From DYJB01 sp963777165 (GTDB lineage Bacteria > Chloroflexota > Anaerolineae > Anaerolineales > E44-bin32), in contig CAVZPO010000021.1 in the NCBI GenBank assembly GCA_963777165.1, positions 1-64,000 of the forward strand: a DNA stretch of 64,000 bases, read 5' to 3'. Both the position numbers and the translations under genes were made by a program. Of this stretch, positions 29,102-39,838 are shown piece by piece. How positions within the stretch are numbered: the stretch's first letter is position 1; every line of letters begins with the position of its first letter. The notes under the pieces were generated by a model. That model was not told the DNA's origin, did no database searches, and was given only the letters and a program-made list of their open reading frames with translations.

Positions 29102-29818
29102 CTACGGAACGCGCGTGGGTGTTGCGGTCGACGTCGCTGCGGGAGTGGCCGACGGCACGCGTGAGGTCGGCGTCGGCGTGGCGATGTTGACCGGGACGAT
29201 CAGCACCTTGCCGACGAACAGCACATCGGTCACCAGGATCTTGCTGGCGGTGGCGATGGCCTCGGCGGTGCTGTTGAACTGGGCGGCGATCGATTGGAGC
29301 GTGTCGCCGGTCTCCACGACGTATCCGATGCGTGCCCCCGGCGCCAGGTTGGTCGGCAGCGCGGTCTTCGAGGGCAGCGGGGCATCGGCGGGGGGAATGA
29401 TGATCTGGCTGCCGACGCCGATACTATTCGGGTTGGCGGCGATCTCGGGGTTGTAGGCCAACAACTGGTCGACGGTGATGCCGAATTTTTCAGCGATGCT
29501 GGACAGCGTGTCGCCCGACTCGACGATGTAAGTCACAGGCCCGGACGGCGTCGGGGTCTCCGACGGCGGGGGCGTGAGTGTGATCGTCGACGTGAGCGTG
29601 GGCGGAAGCGGCGTGTTGGTTAGCGTTGGGGTGGGCGTGTCGGTTGAAAGGAAGGGCAGGCTGGGAATCCCGCCTCCCGTCAGCCAGATCACAACCAGGA
29701 ACAGGCCGACGACCAGCAGGACGACCGCCAACCCGCCGAGGAGCAGCGGGACCATGCGCCCGCGTCGCCGGCGATAGGCGTCGATCACATCGGCCGCGCG
29801 ATGTTCAGACTCGGACAT
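29102..29818 (-). CDS. Membrane-anchored protein with two LysM domains
   Basis: The ATG at 29818 follows GGGGAGA; an earlier in-frame codon adds six residues. Helix at about 25-50 (MVPLLLGGLAVVLLVVGLFL), Thr/Pro linker, LysM 1 (YIVESGDTLSSIAEKFGITV, near 98) and LysM 2 (YVVETGDTLQSIAAQFNSTA, near 170), Thr/Pro tail. LysM modules bind N-acetylglucosamine chains, so this is a wall-associated single-pass protein with an external C-terminus and no catalytic domain. 77 bases separate it from the esterase gene. Confidence 0.9.
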   Translation of the reverse strand: MSESEHRAADVIDAYRRRRGRMVPLLLGGLAVVLLVVGLFLVVIWLTGGGIPSLPFLSTDTPTPTLTNTPLPPTLTSTITLTPPPSETPTPSGPVTYIVESGDTLSSIAEKFGITVDQLLAYNPEIAANPNSIGVGSQIIIPPADAPLPSKTALPTNLAPGARIGYVVETGDTLQSIAAQFNSTAEAIATASKILVTDVLFVGKVLIVPVNIATPTPTSRVPSATPAATSTATPTRVP

Positions 29819-29894
29819 GGTGGCGTCTCCCCTCACCGAGCCGGGGTGAACCCCGGCCCTCCGGCGGAATCAGTATACTCGAAACTTCCGGCCA

Positions 29895-30813
29895 TCAGGG
29901 CCGCGGCCAGTCGGCAATCAAGTATGCGATCATCGGCTTGAGCGCCGGTGCCCAACTCGCATCGTCGTGACCTCCCGCATACACGACGTACTCGTGCGGC
30001 ACATCCAGCCCCTGCAACAACAGGGCGAAATCCTGCGTGGCTTCTCTGGCCCAATCGCCATCCCCGGCGAGCAAGGTAGATCCTCGGCGGCAGGGGTTCG
30101 CCGCGGCGGACAATGTAGACCGGGTCGTACTCCTTGCGCGCCGAGTTGAGCTGCAGGGCAGGGCTGATGGCTGCCACCGCACTGAAGACGTCCGGGTTAC
30201 TCAATCCGATCTCAAGCGACCACACACCGCCGCGCGAGATCCCGGCAATCGCCCGCCGATCGGGACGCGGGTCGGTGTGGTAGGTCAGGTCGATGAACGA
30301 CACCAGCCCTTCCGTCAGTTCCGCCTCATAGGAGTACGGTCCCCCGTCGGTGGAGCGGAAGAGCGGGTCGGGAACGCGCGGCATCACGACCAGGAACGGC
30401 GGCCACTCGCCGCTCATCACCGCCCCGGCGACCAGCAAGTCGAGGCCCAGCGCCCCCCACTCGGTTTCGTCGTACGGAGAGCCGTGGAGCAGATACAGCG
30501 TCGGGAAGGCCTGGGCGCTTTCATCGTGACACGGCGGCACGTAGACGCGCACCGGGACCGGCTCGTCCAGCAGCAGGCTCGGGTAGGTGATCGAATCCAC
30601 CCGGCCCGGCTGCGCCCCACAATCGCTCGTAGGGGTCGGCACAGGAGTCGGCACCTCGGTGGGGAACGGGCTGGCACTCGGCTCTGGCGCAAGGGTAGGC
30701 GTGGGCGCCGTCGGCGTCGCGCTGACACCGCACCCGGACTGGGCGATGGTCAGCAGGCAGACGAGGGCGGCGAGGGCGCGCCTTGCCGAGAGGGAGATCG
30801 GGAGTGGTTTCAT
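29895..30813 (-). CDS. Esterase lipoprotein (enterochelin-esterase/Esterase D-like, frameshifted)
   Basis: The ATG at 30813 gives a lipoprotein signal (LAALVCLLTIAQSGCG) followed by a Thr/Pro-rich linker. VRVYVPPCHD, FPTLYLLHGSPYDETEWG, the nucleophile elbow AGISRGG and ISPALQLN follow the PF00756 pattern. The frame breaks near 30080; the next frame supplies LLAGDGDWAREATQDFALLL and YAGGHDDASWAPAL, where Asp and His complete the triad. So the full protein is one secreted serine esterase, about 305 residues. A likely minus-strand -10 (TATGAT) is at 30863-30868. Confidence 0.8.
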
Positions 30814-30906
30814 GGCGGTCAGGCACCCCGGCCGGCATACAGCCCGCCGGGCGCGAATGCCAATCATACAACACGCTGCCAGGGGCTGAATCCGAAGTCC
30901 TCCGGT

Positions 30907-30912
30907 TATAAT
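30907..30912 (+). promoter_or_regulatory. -10 box eight bases before miaB
   Basis: GGTTATAAT followed by CCCGGCCG and ATG. Predicted start within two bases of the ATG, and no ribosome site, so probably leaderless. Faces away from the esterase promoter at 30863. Confidence 0.6.
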
Positions 30913-30920
30913 CCCGGCCG

Positions 30921-32257
30921 ATGAACTACCTGGTGTGGACCGCAGGCTGTCAGATGAACGTGGCCGACTCACAGCGCGTGGCCTCGGCGCTCGAGCGCCT
31001 CGGCTACGCTTCCACGGACTCTCCCGAGCAGGCGGACGTGATCGTCCTAAACACGTGCGTTGTGCGGCAGAGCGCCGAGGATAAGGCCTACGGCTGGCTG
31101 ACCTCCTTGCGCCCGCTCAAGTCCCGCCGCCCTGAGATGATCATCAATCTGATGGGCTGCCTGGTGGGGGTTAAGGGCGATCCGGCGCTGCAACGCGCCT
31201 TCCCGCATGTGGACGTGTTTTCGCCGCCCTCAGATCCCGGTCCGCTGATTGAACACCTCCGGCAGGCCGATGGGCGTGCGGCGCTCGAGGCCTCGGTTCA
31301 GCGGCGCAACGATCTGCTGGATGAAGAGTGGTCGCTGCCTGTGGCACAACGCGGCCGGCAAATCGCCGCGCACGTCCCGGTCGTCCTGGGATGTTCGCAC
31401 GCATGCACGTTTTGCGTGATCCCCTTCCGGCGCGGGGTCGAGCGCAGCCGTCCTCTGGATGCGGTCGAGGCCGAAGTGCGGACGCTCGCCGCCCAGGGCG
31501 TCCGCGAGGTCACGCTGCTCGGCCAGATCGTCGACCGCTACGGTAAGGACCTGCCGGGCAGCCCGACCCTTGCCGACCTGCTGCGCCGCGTCCACGGCGT
31601 GGACGGGATCGATCGACTGCGCTTCCTGACCTCGCACCCCAACTGGATGACGGACGAACTGCTTGACGCGGTGGCATCGCTGCCCAAGGCCTGCGAGCAC
31701 TTCGAGGTGCCGGTGCAGGCCGGGGATGATCAGGTGCTGGAGCGCATGAAACGCGGCTACACGCGCCGAGGACTACCGGCGGCTGGTGGAGCGCATTCGG
31801 GCGCGCTTTCCCGGGCGCCTCGATCGCCACCGACATCATCGTCGGCTTTCCGGGCGAGACCGAGGCGCAGTTCCAGAGGACGGCCGACCTGCTGGCCGAC
31901 CTGCGGCTGGATGTTGCCCACCTGGCGCGGTTCTCCCCCCGGCCCGGGACGGTCGCCGCCCGCCGGATGAGCGACGACGTGCCGGACGAGGAGAAGGAAC
32001 GCCGCTTCCGTCTCCTCGAAGACCTGCAATCGCGGATCGCGGCCGAGATTAACCGCGGCCTGCTCGGCCAGACGGTGGAAGTCCTGGTGGAGGAGCAGCA
32101 CCGCGGCCGGTGGAAGGGCCGCACGCGCACGAACCGCCTGGTCTTCTTCGAGTCGCCGGAAGAGTGGCGCGGTCGGCGCGTTCCGGTTCGGATCGAGTGG
32201 ACCGGCCCGTGGAGCCTGATCGGGGCGCCGGTCCATGCCCAGCCTGCGGCGCCGTGA
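30921..32257 (+). CDS. miaB: tRNA-2-methylthio-N6-dimethylallyladenosine synthase-like (frameshifted)
   Basis: Three N-terminal cluster Cys (TAGCQMNVADS, LNTCVVRQSAEDKAYG, NLMGCLVG), radical-SAM motif GCSHACTFCVIPFRRG and a C-terminal TRAM domain (LLGQTVEVLVEE, GRTRTNRLVFF) are the MiaB layout. The shape RQSAEDKA after the second Cys favours MiaB over MtaB. Frame changes near 31765 and 31815: the middle frame gives EDYRRLVERIRARFPG, the third ASIATDIIVGFPGETEAQF, so no residues are lost. It thiomethylates adenosine 37 of tRNAs reading UNN codons. Confidence 0.88.
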
Positions 32258-32364
32258 CCTTCGATCGTGCGCGTCGCCTCGGCGTCGGTGTGCCGGGCGG
32301 GAACCTTCCGCCGGCGGGCGCCGTCTTGAGTCGGTGAACCGAATCCGCCAGGCGGCGGGGACGC

Positions 32365-32393
32365 TTGACGCCCTGCGCGCAAGGCTGTAGCAT
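32365..32393 (+). promoter_or_regulatory. Promoter of the first NBR1-Ig-like protein
   Basis: TTGACG, 17 bases, TAGCAT preceded by TG. One of the two best full promoters in the window. It leaves a leader of about 50 bases with GGAGAAGGAG before the ATG at 32453. Confidence 0.65.
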
Positions 32394-32452
32394 GACCCTC
32401 GGCTGGCGGCAGGCTCTTCGGTCCGTGCCACCGGCGGAGAAGGAGAGAGAAC

Positions 32453-33481
32453 ATGCAAACTCCGACGCCCAGGTCCAACAGCGGCCCCCTGATCTTCGTC
32501 GCCATCGTGGGTGGCGGCGCCGTGCTTCTTCTGCTCGTCCTCGGGGCGTTCCTGCTCCTGCGGTCGCCGGCCGGCCCGAGCCCGGAGGAACTGCTGGCCA
32601 CAGGCGCGGCGCAAACCGTCGCCGCCCAGCTGACGCAGGTCGCCATCCAGCAGACGATCGCCCCCCCGCCGCCGACCAATACGTCCGGTCCGCCGACCGA
32701 TACACCGCCGCCTCCGGCGACCGTCACCCCCACGCTTCCGCCGATCACGTCGACGCCGGCGTGCACCGATCTGGCGGCGTTCGTGTCTGACGTGACGATC
32801 CCGGATAACACCTACATGCCGCCGTCGCAGGCCTTCACCAAGACCTGGCGGCTGAAGAACGCCGGCACGTGCACATGGACGACGGGTTACGCACTGGTCT
32901 TCGACAGCGGCAACATCATGGGCGGCCCGACGTCGCAGAACCTGGCCGGCAACGTCCCGCCGGGTGCCAACGTCGACGTCTCCGTCAGCCTGGTCGCCCC
33001 GGGTGGCAACGGCACGCACCGCGGCAACTGGAAACTGCGCAACGACCGCGGCACGATCTTCGGCCTGGGCGGCGGCGGCCCGTTCTACGTGCAGATCATC
33101 GTCGGCCCGACGCCGACCTCCGGCCCGATCGATCTACAAGGCCACGCTCAGTTCTACGTGCGCCAGACCTGGCACGGCGATCTCGACAGCGGCACCGAGA
33201 CCAGCACGGGTGGCGGACTTCTGGTATGAGGCCGTCTCGGCGGCGGAGAAGTACATCTCGCCTCAGAACGGGGCCAAGTTCCTCAAGATGGGTGGCGTGC
33301 CGGAGTACGCGACTGCAAGGCAGCGGCGCTGAGCGCCAGCAAGATCAACCTGAACACCTTCCCGGCCGGCAGCTGGATGTGCTACAAGACCAGCGACGAC
33401 CGCTACGGGCGCTTCACGCTGGACAGTTACGGTGATGTCGACGGGACCACCCATGAACATCGACATGCGCACGTGGAATAG
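32453..33481 (+). CDS. Surface protein with NBR1-type Ig-like domain (frameshifted)
   Basis: One N-terminal helix (LIFVAIVGGGAVLLLLVLGA), Thr/Pro linker to about residue 105, then an Ig-like_NBR1 domain: FVSDVTIPDNTYMPPSQAFT, KTWRLKNAGTCTWTTGYAL, VPPGANVDVSVSLVAPG and GNWKLRNDRGTIFGLGG. The last part runs through two frame changes (near 33215 and 33310): DFWYEAVSAAEKYISPQNGA then CKAAALSASKINLNTFPAGS and GRFTLDSYG, a second small domain ending at 33481 (another frame would stop at 33488). Exported, C-terminus out. In bacteria the domain is an extracellular adhesion or interaction module, partner unknown. Confidence 0.75.
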
Positions 33482-33582
33482 CCCGTAGCCCGGAACGCCC
33501 CGTCACCGGCAGAACAGCCTCCCCGGCCCGCCGCCCACACGGCCGCGGGCCGGGGAGTTTGCATCCGGGCGATGATCCGCGC

Positions 33583-34630
33583 ATGCGGTTCTGGATGAAC
33601 TCTCTCGTCCGAATCTCCATCCGCCACTTGCTCGTCGCGCTGGTGCTGCCGGCTTTAGCCGCCTGCAATTACCCGGGTTGGCAGGGCTCCCGCCGACCCG
33701 CGCCCGTCGAGAGCCCAACTTCTCCCCCACTCGCCACGCTGCCCACACCGCTGGCCTCGGACTGCGTTGAAGAGTTGACCGTCTTGAGCGAGTTCGGGAT
33801 ACCCGGACGCTTCGCCCGCAAGCGCGGGAGCGATCGTGGAGCGCGTCTGGCACGTGCGCAACTCCGGCACCTGTGCCTGGACGACCGCGTACACCCTCGT
33901 CCCGGTCGAGGGCGTCTCGTTCGGTCTGGACCCGATCGCGCTGGCCGATCCGGTCGCGCCGGGAGGGGAGGCCGACTTACGACTGATGCTCACCGCCCCG
34001 GACGACCCCGGCCTGCACGCCGGAGGCTGGGCGCTGCGGTCGCCCGGGGGCGCACTGCTCGGCGCCGGCAGCCGCCCGCTGCGCGTGCGCATCAACGTCG
34101 GACCCGTGCCGCCTCAGCCGAGCACGGAGGTCTACAACTTCGCCGAGCAGGTGTGCAGCGCCCGCTGGGTGGCTGCATCACCCTCGCGCCCTGGGCGGCT
34201 GCTCCCATGCCCCGGATACGATCGCGATTCGGGCGGATCGGTGACGCGCCTGGAGGCGCCGCGATTCTCCAACGGCGCGCTGGACGACGAACCGGCGCTG
34301 ATCCTGCACCCGCCGTTCGAGGACGGCGGGCTGATCAGCGGGACCTTCCCTGCCACCAGCGTGCAGGCGGGCGATCAATTCCGCGTCATTCTGGGGTGCA
34401 GTGCTGATGCGCCCGGGTGTTCCGCCCGGTTCCAGTTGAACATGCGGGAGGGCGAGCTGCTCTCGCCCGTGGCCGAATGGATCGTCAACGAGGATCAGGC
34501 GCCGCGCAACCTGGTGATCGATCTCTCGTTTCTGGCCGGGCGGACGGTCGAGTTCGTGCTCGGTGTCGACGCCGACGGGTCGGGCGCTGCCGATGCCGCC
34601 CTATGGCTGCAGCCGCGACTGATGCGTTGA
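33583..34630 (+). CDS. Lipoprotein with NBR1-type Ig-like domain (frameshifted)
   Basis: The start gives a lipoprotein signal (HLLVALVLPALAACNYPGW). After a shift near 33803 the second frame has IVERVWHVRNSGTCAWTTAY and VAPGGEADLRLMLTAPDDPG, the same NBR1-Ig pattern as the gene at 32453. A C-terminal beta-rich domain with Cys pairs follows (VCSARWVA / LLPCPGYD, VILGCSADAPGCSARF), with GGLISGTFPATSVQAGDQFR suggesting a jelly-roll-like fold. Two genes of this type in a row, both secreted, suggest paired surface components. Ribosome site weak. Confidence 0.75.
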
Positions 34631-34678
34631 TCGGCGCAAGCGTGCTCTGATCTCAATCGACCGATCGTAGGATCGCCG

Positions 34679-35311
34679 ATGGCACCTTCTTTCCTCGAGG
34701 GACTGATGGCAGGCTACGGGATCGCCATCCCGGTCGGCGCCGTAGCCATTCTGATCGTCAACACAGCGCTCGCCCGCGGCTTCGCCGCGGGGTTCATGGC
34801 CGGCGCCGGCGCAGCCACCGCCGACCTGCTGTACGCAGCCCTGGCAGCATTCGCCGGCGTGGCGCTCTCGAACGCACTCGCCCCTCTTGCCGAGACGACG
34901 CGCCTGATCGGTGGGTCCGCGCTGGTCGCGCTGGGGGTATGGGGAATCTGGAGGAGCCTCCACGTGCCGCCGGTGCAGGACGTGCCGGTCGACGTGCGCC
35001 CACCTCTCCGGACCTACCTGAATTTCGTCGGCATCACCCTTCTCAACCCGATGACGATTGTGTACTTCTCGGCATTCATCCTCGGACGCGGCACGGGCAT
35101 GAGCGGCACGCCGGCCGCCGGCGCGGCGTTCGTGTCCGGTGCCGGATTGGCTTCCCTCTCGTGGCAGACTCTGCTCGCCGGGCTGGGCGGGCTGGCGCGC
35201 AGGCGCCTCACGCCGCGCTTCCGCGCCCTGGCCGTCCTCGCCGGAAATCTGCTCGTGTGCGCCCTGGGCCTGCGATTGCTGATCCTGGCGCTCGTGCCTT
35301 CCCTCTCCTAG
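34679..35311 (+). CDS. LysE/RhtB-family exporter
   Basis: 210 residues with about six helices. GYGIAIPVGAVAILIVNTAL and ATADLLYAALAAF, FVGITLLNPMTIVYFSAFI are the conserved LysE segments (PGP-like turn, NP motif). Family members export amino acids such as lysine, homoserine or threonine by proton exchange; specificity cannot be read. TAGGAT lies five bases before the ATG, again leaving almost no leader. Confidence 0.88.
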   Translation: MAPSFLEGLMAGYGIAIPVGAVAILIVNTALARGFAAGFMAGAGAATADLLYAALAAFAGVALSNALAPLAETTRLIGGSALVALGVWGIWRSLHVPPVQDVPVDVRPPLRTYLNFVGITLLNPMTIVYFSAFILGRGTGMSGTPAAGAAFVSGAGLASLSWQTLLAGLGGLARRRLTPRFRALAVLAGNLLVCALGLRLLILALVPSLS

Positions 35312-35453
35312 CCGCAGACCGCGCCGGCGGTTTCAGCACCCCACCCGACCTTCCGGGCGCCTCCTTCCCGCCCACGCGCAAGTCGCACGCTGCGCTTCAC
35401 CCGCCGGTTCGCTCACCGTGCGCCGTCGGTGCGAGCGCCCGTTCGACGAACTG

Positions 35454-35462
35454 TGCTAGAGT
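35454..35462 (+). promoter_or_regulatory. Extended -10 before the receiver-Roadblock gene
   Basis: TGCTAGAGT, seven bases before the GTG at 35470. Predicted transcript start at 35469, so a leaderless mRNA is likely. Confidence 0.55.
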
Positions 35463-35469
35463 TGACCCC

Positions 35470-36920
35470 GTGACCCTCCCGGTGCTTGTAGTCGACCCCG
35501 ATCCCGAGCTGGCGGCGCTGATCCGGCAGTCGCTGGAGAGAGACTACGCGTGCCGCGTTGGCCTGGCCGCCACATCGAGCGAGGCCCTTGCCGCCGCACG
35601 CGCCCAGGAGTATCGACTGGCCATCGTCGACCTCGACCTGCCGGACCTGCGCGAGGCGGATCTCATCCGCAGGCTGCGCAGTCTGCAGCCGGGGATGCTG
35701 CTCCTGGCGCTCTCCGCCGATCCCGTGGCGTTGACGGCAGACCCTCTCGGCATCCACGCCTCCTTGCCCAAGCCCTTCTATCTGCCCGACTTGATGGCGA
35801 AGATCCAGCAGATGCTCAGCACTCTTCAGCTGTCTCCGGACGAGGCCGGCGTGCGGCCCCCTGCCCCAAAGCACCGGCTGGGCAGTGCCGCCGAGGCCGC
35901 ACGGCTGGTGGCGCGGGGGCGCGCGATTCGGGCGCCTATCTCGTCCTGTTGACGCACGACGGGCGGCGCTGGGTTCACGCCGGTCCGATGCCGCAAGCGG
36001 CTGTCGAGCAGGTGGTGGCCAAGATTCAGGCTTATGGCATCCGAACTGACACACCGGGGGCCGTGGCCCGCTTTCTCCGATTTCCCGGCGCCGTCGACGC
36101 CTTCCTTCTCTACTGCCTGGCCCTGGCGGACGATTACCTGCTCGCCATCTTGTATCCGGCCCGGGTCCCATTCGGTTCGGTTCGTCGGCAGGCGGAGCGC
36201 CTGGCCGAGATGCTCATCCAGCCGGCTGCCATTCCTATGCCCCTCGTCGCGGGTGCGCGGCCAACCCAGGCGTCCACGGCCATCGAGGAGATCGTCCGTC
36301 TGCCTCATGACTGGATCCCGCAGCCCTCGGCGCGCTACAGCCTGCCGTTCCTGGAGCCGCGTGCTGAAGTGATCGCCGCTCCCCTCCCCGCATCGGCTCC
36401 GGAGATGCTGCCGGGCGACTGGCTGCCCGAGGGCGGGAAGCTGCCGGTCGTTCATTCGATTCTCGGTTCCGCGCCGGCCGAGGAACGGGAAAGTCCCGTG
36501 CCCGCGCCTCGTCCGTCTGTGGCCGTCGAGCGAACACGCGTCTCCCTGGTCTACGTCCCGCGCGATCCGGAGCTCGCCCTGCAAGCATCCCTGGCGGCGA
36601 CGCTGGTCAACTGGACGAAGGAGATCTGCCGGGTGCTGGATTTCCGGCCCGTGGACATCCACGTCCGGCCGGATGCGCTGTGCCTGACGATCGAGCTCCC
36701 CCCCGGGACCTCGCCGCCGACGGCCGCCCACCGCATGCGCCAGGAGCTCAGCCGACGCATCTCCGAAACCTATCCCAGCCAGGCAGCCGCGGCCGCCTCC
36801 GGCCGATTCTGGACCTCGCGCTATCTGCTGATGTCCGGTGAACCTCCCACCTCACAGCGCATCACCGAGTTCGTGCGCGAGACACGCGGCCCCAGCCGCG
36901 CCCAACGCACTGCGTCGTAG
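35470..36920 (+). CDS. Receiver - Roadblock/LC7-like - IS200-like (inactive) fusion protein (frameshifted)
   Basis: Receiver: Asp9/Asp11, phospho-Asp54 (AIVDLDLP), Ser82 and Lys101 (LPKPF) are all present, so it should be phosphorylated. After a shift near 35925 the next frame gives a Roadblock/LC7-like domain (AYLVLLTHDGRRWVHAGPMP, LALADDYLLAILYPAR, FGSVRRQAERLAEML). A Pro-rich linker leads to a last domain of about 120 residues (from 36523) that aligns by eye with Y1/IS200 transposases: VRPDALCLTIELPPG where active enzymes have VMPNHVHGIL, and FWTSRYLLMSG...ITEFVRET where they have WQRGYF...YIE. Both HUH histidines and the catalytic Tyr are absent. No helix-turn-helix is seen. Likely a phospho-regulated binder of single-stranded DNA or a protein; partner kinase unknown. 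Confidence 0.7.
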
Positions 36921-36938
36921 ACCCTCCGCCAGGTCGGG

Positions 36939-36947
36939 TGCTACAAT
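36939..36947 (+). promoter_or_regulatory. Extended -10 of polA
   Basis: TGCTACAAT (36939-36947) with no recognisable -35. Leader of about 28 bases contains GGGAGGAGG before the ATG at 36982. Confidence 0.55.
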
Positions 36948-36981
36948 CGCCTTCGCCCCCGCCGTGCGGGAGGAGGTTCCC

Positions 36982-39766
36982 ATGCCGGATGCCCCGCGCC
37001 TTTTCTTGATCGACGGCCACGCGCTTGCCTACCGCGCCTACTTCGCCCTCACGCGCGCCGGCGACGGGAGCCGCTGGATCACCAAGGCCGGGGAATCGAC
37101 CGCCGGCACCTACGGCTTCGTGTCCGTCCTGTCTGCGACTGCTCGAAAGCCAGGCGCCGGAGTACCTGGCCGTCTCCTTCGACACCGGCCGCACCTTCCG
37201 CGACGACCTGTATCCCGAGTACAAAGCCACGCGCGACAAGATGCCGGATGACCTGCGCCTGCAGCTCGATCGCATCCGCCAGGTGGTGCTGGCCTTCGGA
37301 ATCCCGATCCTGGAGGCGGAAGGATTCGAGGCGGATGATGTCCTGGGGACCGTTGCGCGGCGCGCCGCCGAGCAGGGCGTGCGCGTCGTCATCCTGAGCG
37401 GCGATCGGGATCTGCTCCAGCTCGTGGACAACTCGATCCACGTCGAGCTGGCCGGGCAGAAGCTCTCGGAGGCGATCGACTACGGGCCGCAGGCCGTCTT
37501 CGACAAGTTCGGCGTCTCGCCCGGCCAGCTGATCGACTACAAGGCCCTGGTCGGCGACACCAGCGACAACATTCCCGGCGTGAAGGGCATCGGCGAGAAG
37601 ACCGCCGTCGGGCTGATCCAGCAATACGGATCGCTCGAGGCGATCTACCAGAACCTGGGCGAGGTGCCGGAACGCTTCCGCACCAAGCTCGAGCAAGGCC
37701 GCGAGCAGGCTTATTTGAGCCGCCGGCTGGTGACCATCGAGCTCGAGGTCCCGATCGAGTTCGACCTGGAGGCCTGCCGCGCGCATGACTACGACCGGAC
37801 GCGCGTCGTCGAATTGTTCCGCGAGCTCGAGTTCCGTTCGCTGTTGACGCGCATCGCTCCGGAAGCGGAAGGTCCGTCGCGCCAGATGACCCTCTTCGCC
37901 ACCCCGGCCGCCCCCACCCAGCCCATGGGCACTTTCCACATCATCGACAACCTGGCGGCGCTCGAGTCGCTCTCCGCACGCCTGCGGGACGCGGCGGAGA
38001 TCGCCGTCGATGTCGAGACCACGGGCACCGACGCCACCCGCGCCGACCTGGTGGGCATCTCGCTGGCCGTCAAGCCCGGCGAGGGCTACTACCTGCCGGT
38101 CGGCCACCTCCCCCATCTCGCCGGCGGGCCACAGCTGCCTCTCGACGCGGTGCTGGATGCGCTGCGCGGTCCGCTGACCGACGCCTCGAAGCCGAAGGTG
38201 GGACACAACCTCAAGTACGACCTGATGGTGATGGCCCGCCACGGGCTCGCCTTCACCCCGCTCGGCTTCGACACCCTTCTGGCCGAGTGGCTGTGCGATC
38301 CGTCCTCCCACAACCTGGGGCTGAAGGATCTGGCCTTCGTGCGCCTGGGGCTGGAGATGACGCACATCCAGCAATTGATCGGCAGCGGCCGCGAGCAGCG
38401 CTCAATGGCCGAAGTTCCGATCGCCGACGTGGCGCCGTACGCCTCGGCGGATGCCGAAATCTGCCTGCGCCTCAAACCGCAGCTCGAGCTGGAGCTGGAG
38501 AGTAAGCAGCACGGCTCGCTGTTCCGCGATCTGGAGATGCCCCTGGTCTCCGTCCTGGCGGCGATGGAGACGGCTGGCATCGCCCTCGATTTGACGTTCC
38601 TGCACGGCCTGTCGCTCACGCTGGGCACGCGCATTCAGGAGCTGGAGTCCGAGATCACGCGCCAGGTGGGGCATCCTTTCAACCTCAATTCCACCCAACA
38701 GCTGGCGGCCGTGTTGTTCAGCGAACTCGGGCTGGCGCCCCCCGACCGCACGCGCAAGACCAGCAGCGGGCACTTCTCCACCGCCGCCTCGGTACTGGAG
38801 GAACTGCGCCACGCGCACCCGGTGGTCGACAAGATCCTCGAGCACCGTGAGCTCTCGAAGCTGCGTTCAACTTACACCGACGCGCTCCCGGCGCAGGTCA
38901 ATCCAGAGACCGGCCGCGTGCACACCTCGTTCTCGCAGACCGGCGCCGTGACCGGTCGCCTGGCGTCCTCGGATCCGAATCTGCAGAACATCCCCATCCG
39001 CACCGAGCTGGGCCGGCAGATCCGGCGCGCCTTCATCGCCGCGCCCGGCCACCTGCTGCTCAGCGTCGATTACTCGCAGATCGAGCTGCGCATCGTCGCC
39101 CATGTCTCGGAAGACCAGGCGATGATGCGCGCCTTCCACGAAGATCAAGACATCCATGCCGCCACCGCTGCCGCCGTCTTCGGGGTGCCGCAGGCGTCGG
39201 TCTCGCCGGAGATGCGCCGGCATGCCAAGGCCGTCAACTTTGGGCTGATCTACGGCATGAGTGCCTTCGGGCTGTCGCGCTCCACCGACCTGACGCTGGC
39301 CGAGGCCGAGACGTTCGTGCGCGTGTACTTCGAGCGCTTCCCCGCCGTGCGGCGCTACCTGGACGAGACGCGCCGGCTGGCCGGCGAGCGCGGCTACGTC
39401 GAGACGCTGCTTGGCCGCCGGCGCTACTTCCCGCAGTTGATGAAGGGCGCGCAGGCGGTGCCGGATGCGGCCCGCAACCGGGCGGAACGTGAGGCGGTCA
39501 ACGCTCCGATCCAGGGGACGGCGGCCGACATCATCAAGCTGGCCATGATTCGTCTGCCCGAGGCGTTGGGCGCGGCGGGGTTGCGCGCGCGCATGCTGCT
39601 CCAGGTGCACGATGAACTGGTGTTCGATGTGCCCGAGGATCAGCTCGGCCCGTCCGTCCTGCTGGTGCAGCAGGTGATGCAGTCGCCGATGAGTCTGCGC
39701 GTGCCGCTCAAGACCGACGCCAAGGTCGGAGTCAACTGGGCTGAGATGCAGCCGGTCGGGCGCTGA
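36982..39766 (+). CDS. polA: DNA polymerase I (frameshifted near the start)
   Basis: About 928 residues. 5' nuclease: LFLIDGHALAYRAYFAL, then after a shift near 37130 EYLAVSFDTGRTFRDDLYPE, EADDVLGTVAR and GVKGIGEKTA. 3'-5' exonuclease: DVETTGTDATR, VGHNLKYDLMV and YASADAEICLRLK keep the metal-binding acids, so proofreading looks active, unlike Taq. Polymerase: SVDYSQIELRIVAHVSE, RHAKAVNFGLIYGMSAFGLS and QVHDELVFDVPED. It fills gaps in repair and removes RNA primers. Own promoter; TPR gene follows with another. Confidence 0.95.
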
Positions 39767-39798
39767 CCGGCGTCCCGGACAGGCCGGGCATCGAATCA

Positions 39799-39807
39799 TG
39801 CTATACT
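39799..39807 (+). promoter_or_regulatory. Extended -10 of the TPR gene
   Basis: TGCTATACT, 31 bases before the ATG at 39839. Probably drives the run TPR-cdaA-cdaR-der. Confidence 0.5.
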
Positions 39808-39838
39808 CGCCGCATCCTCCCGCGGTGAACCGCGCGCC

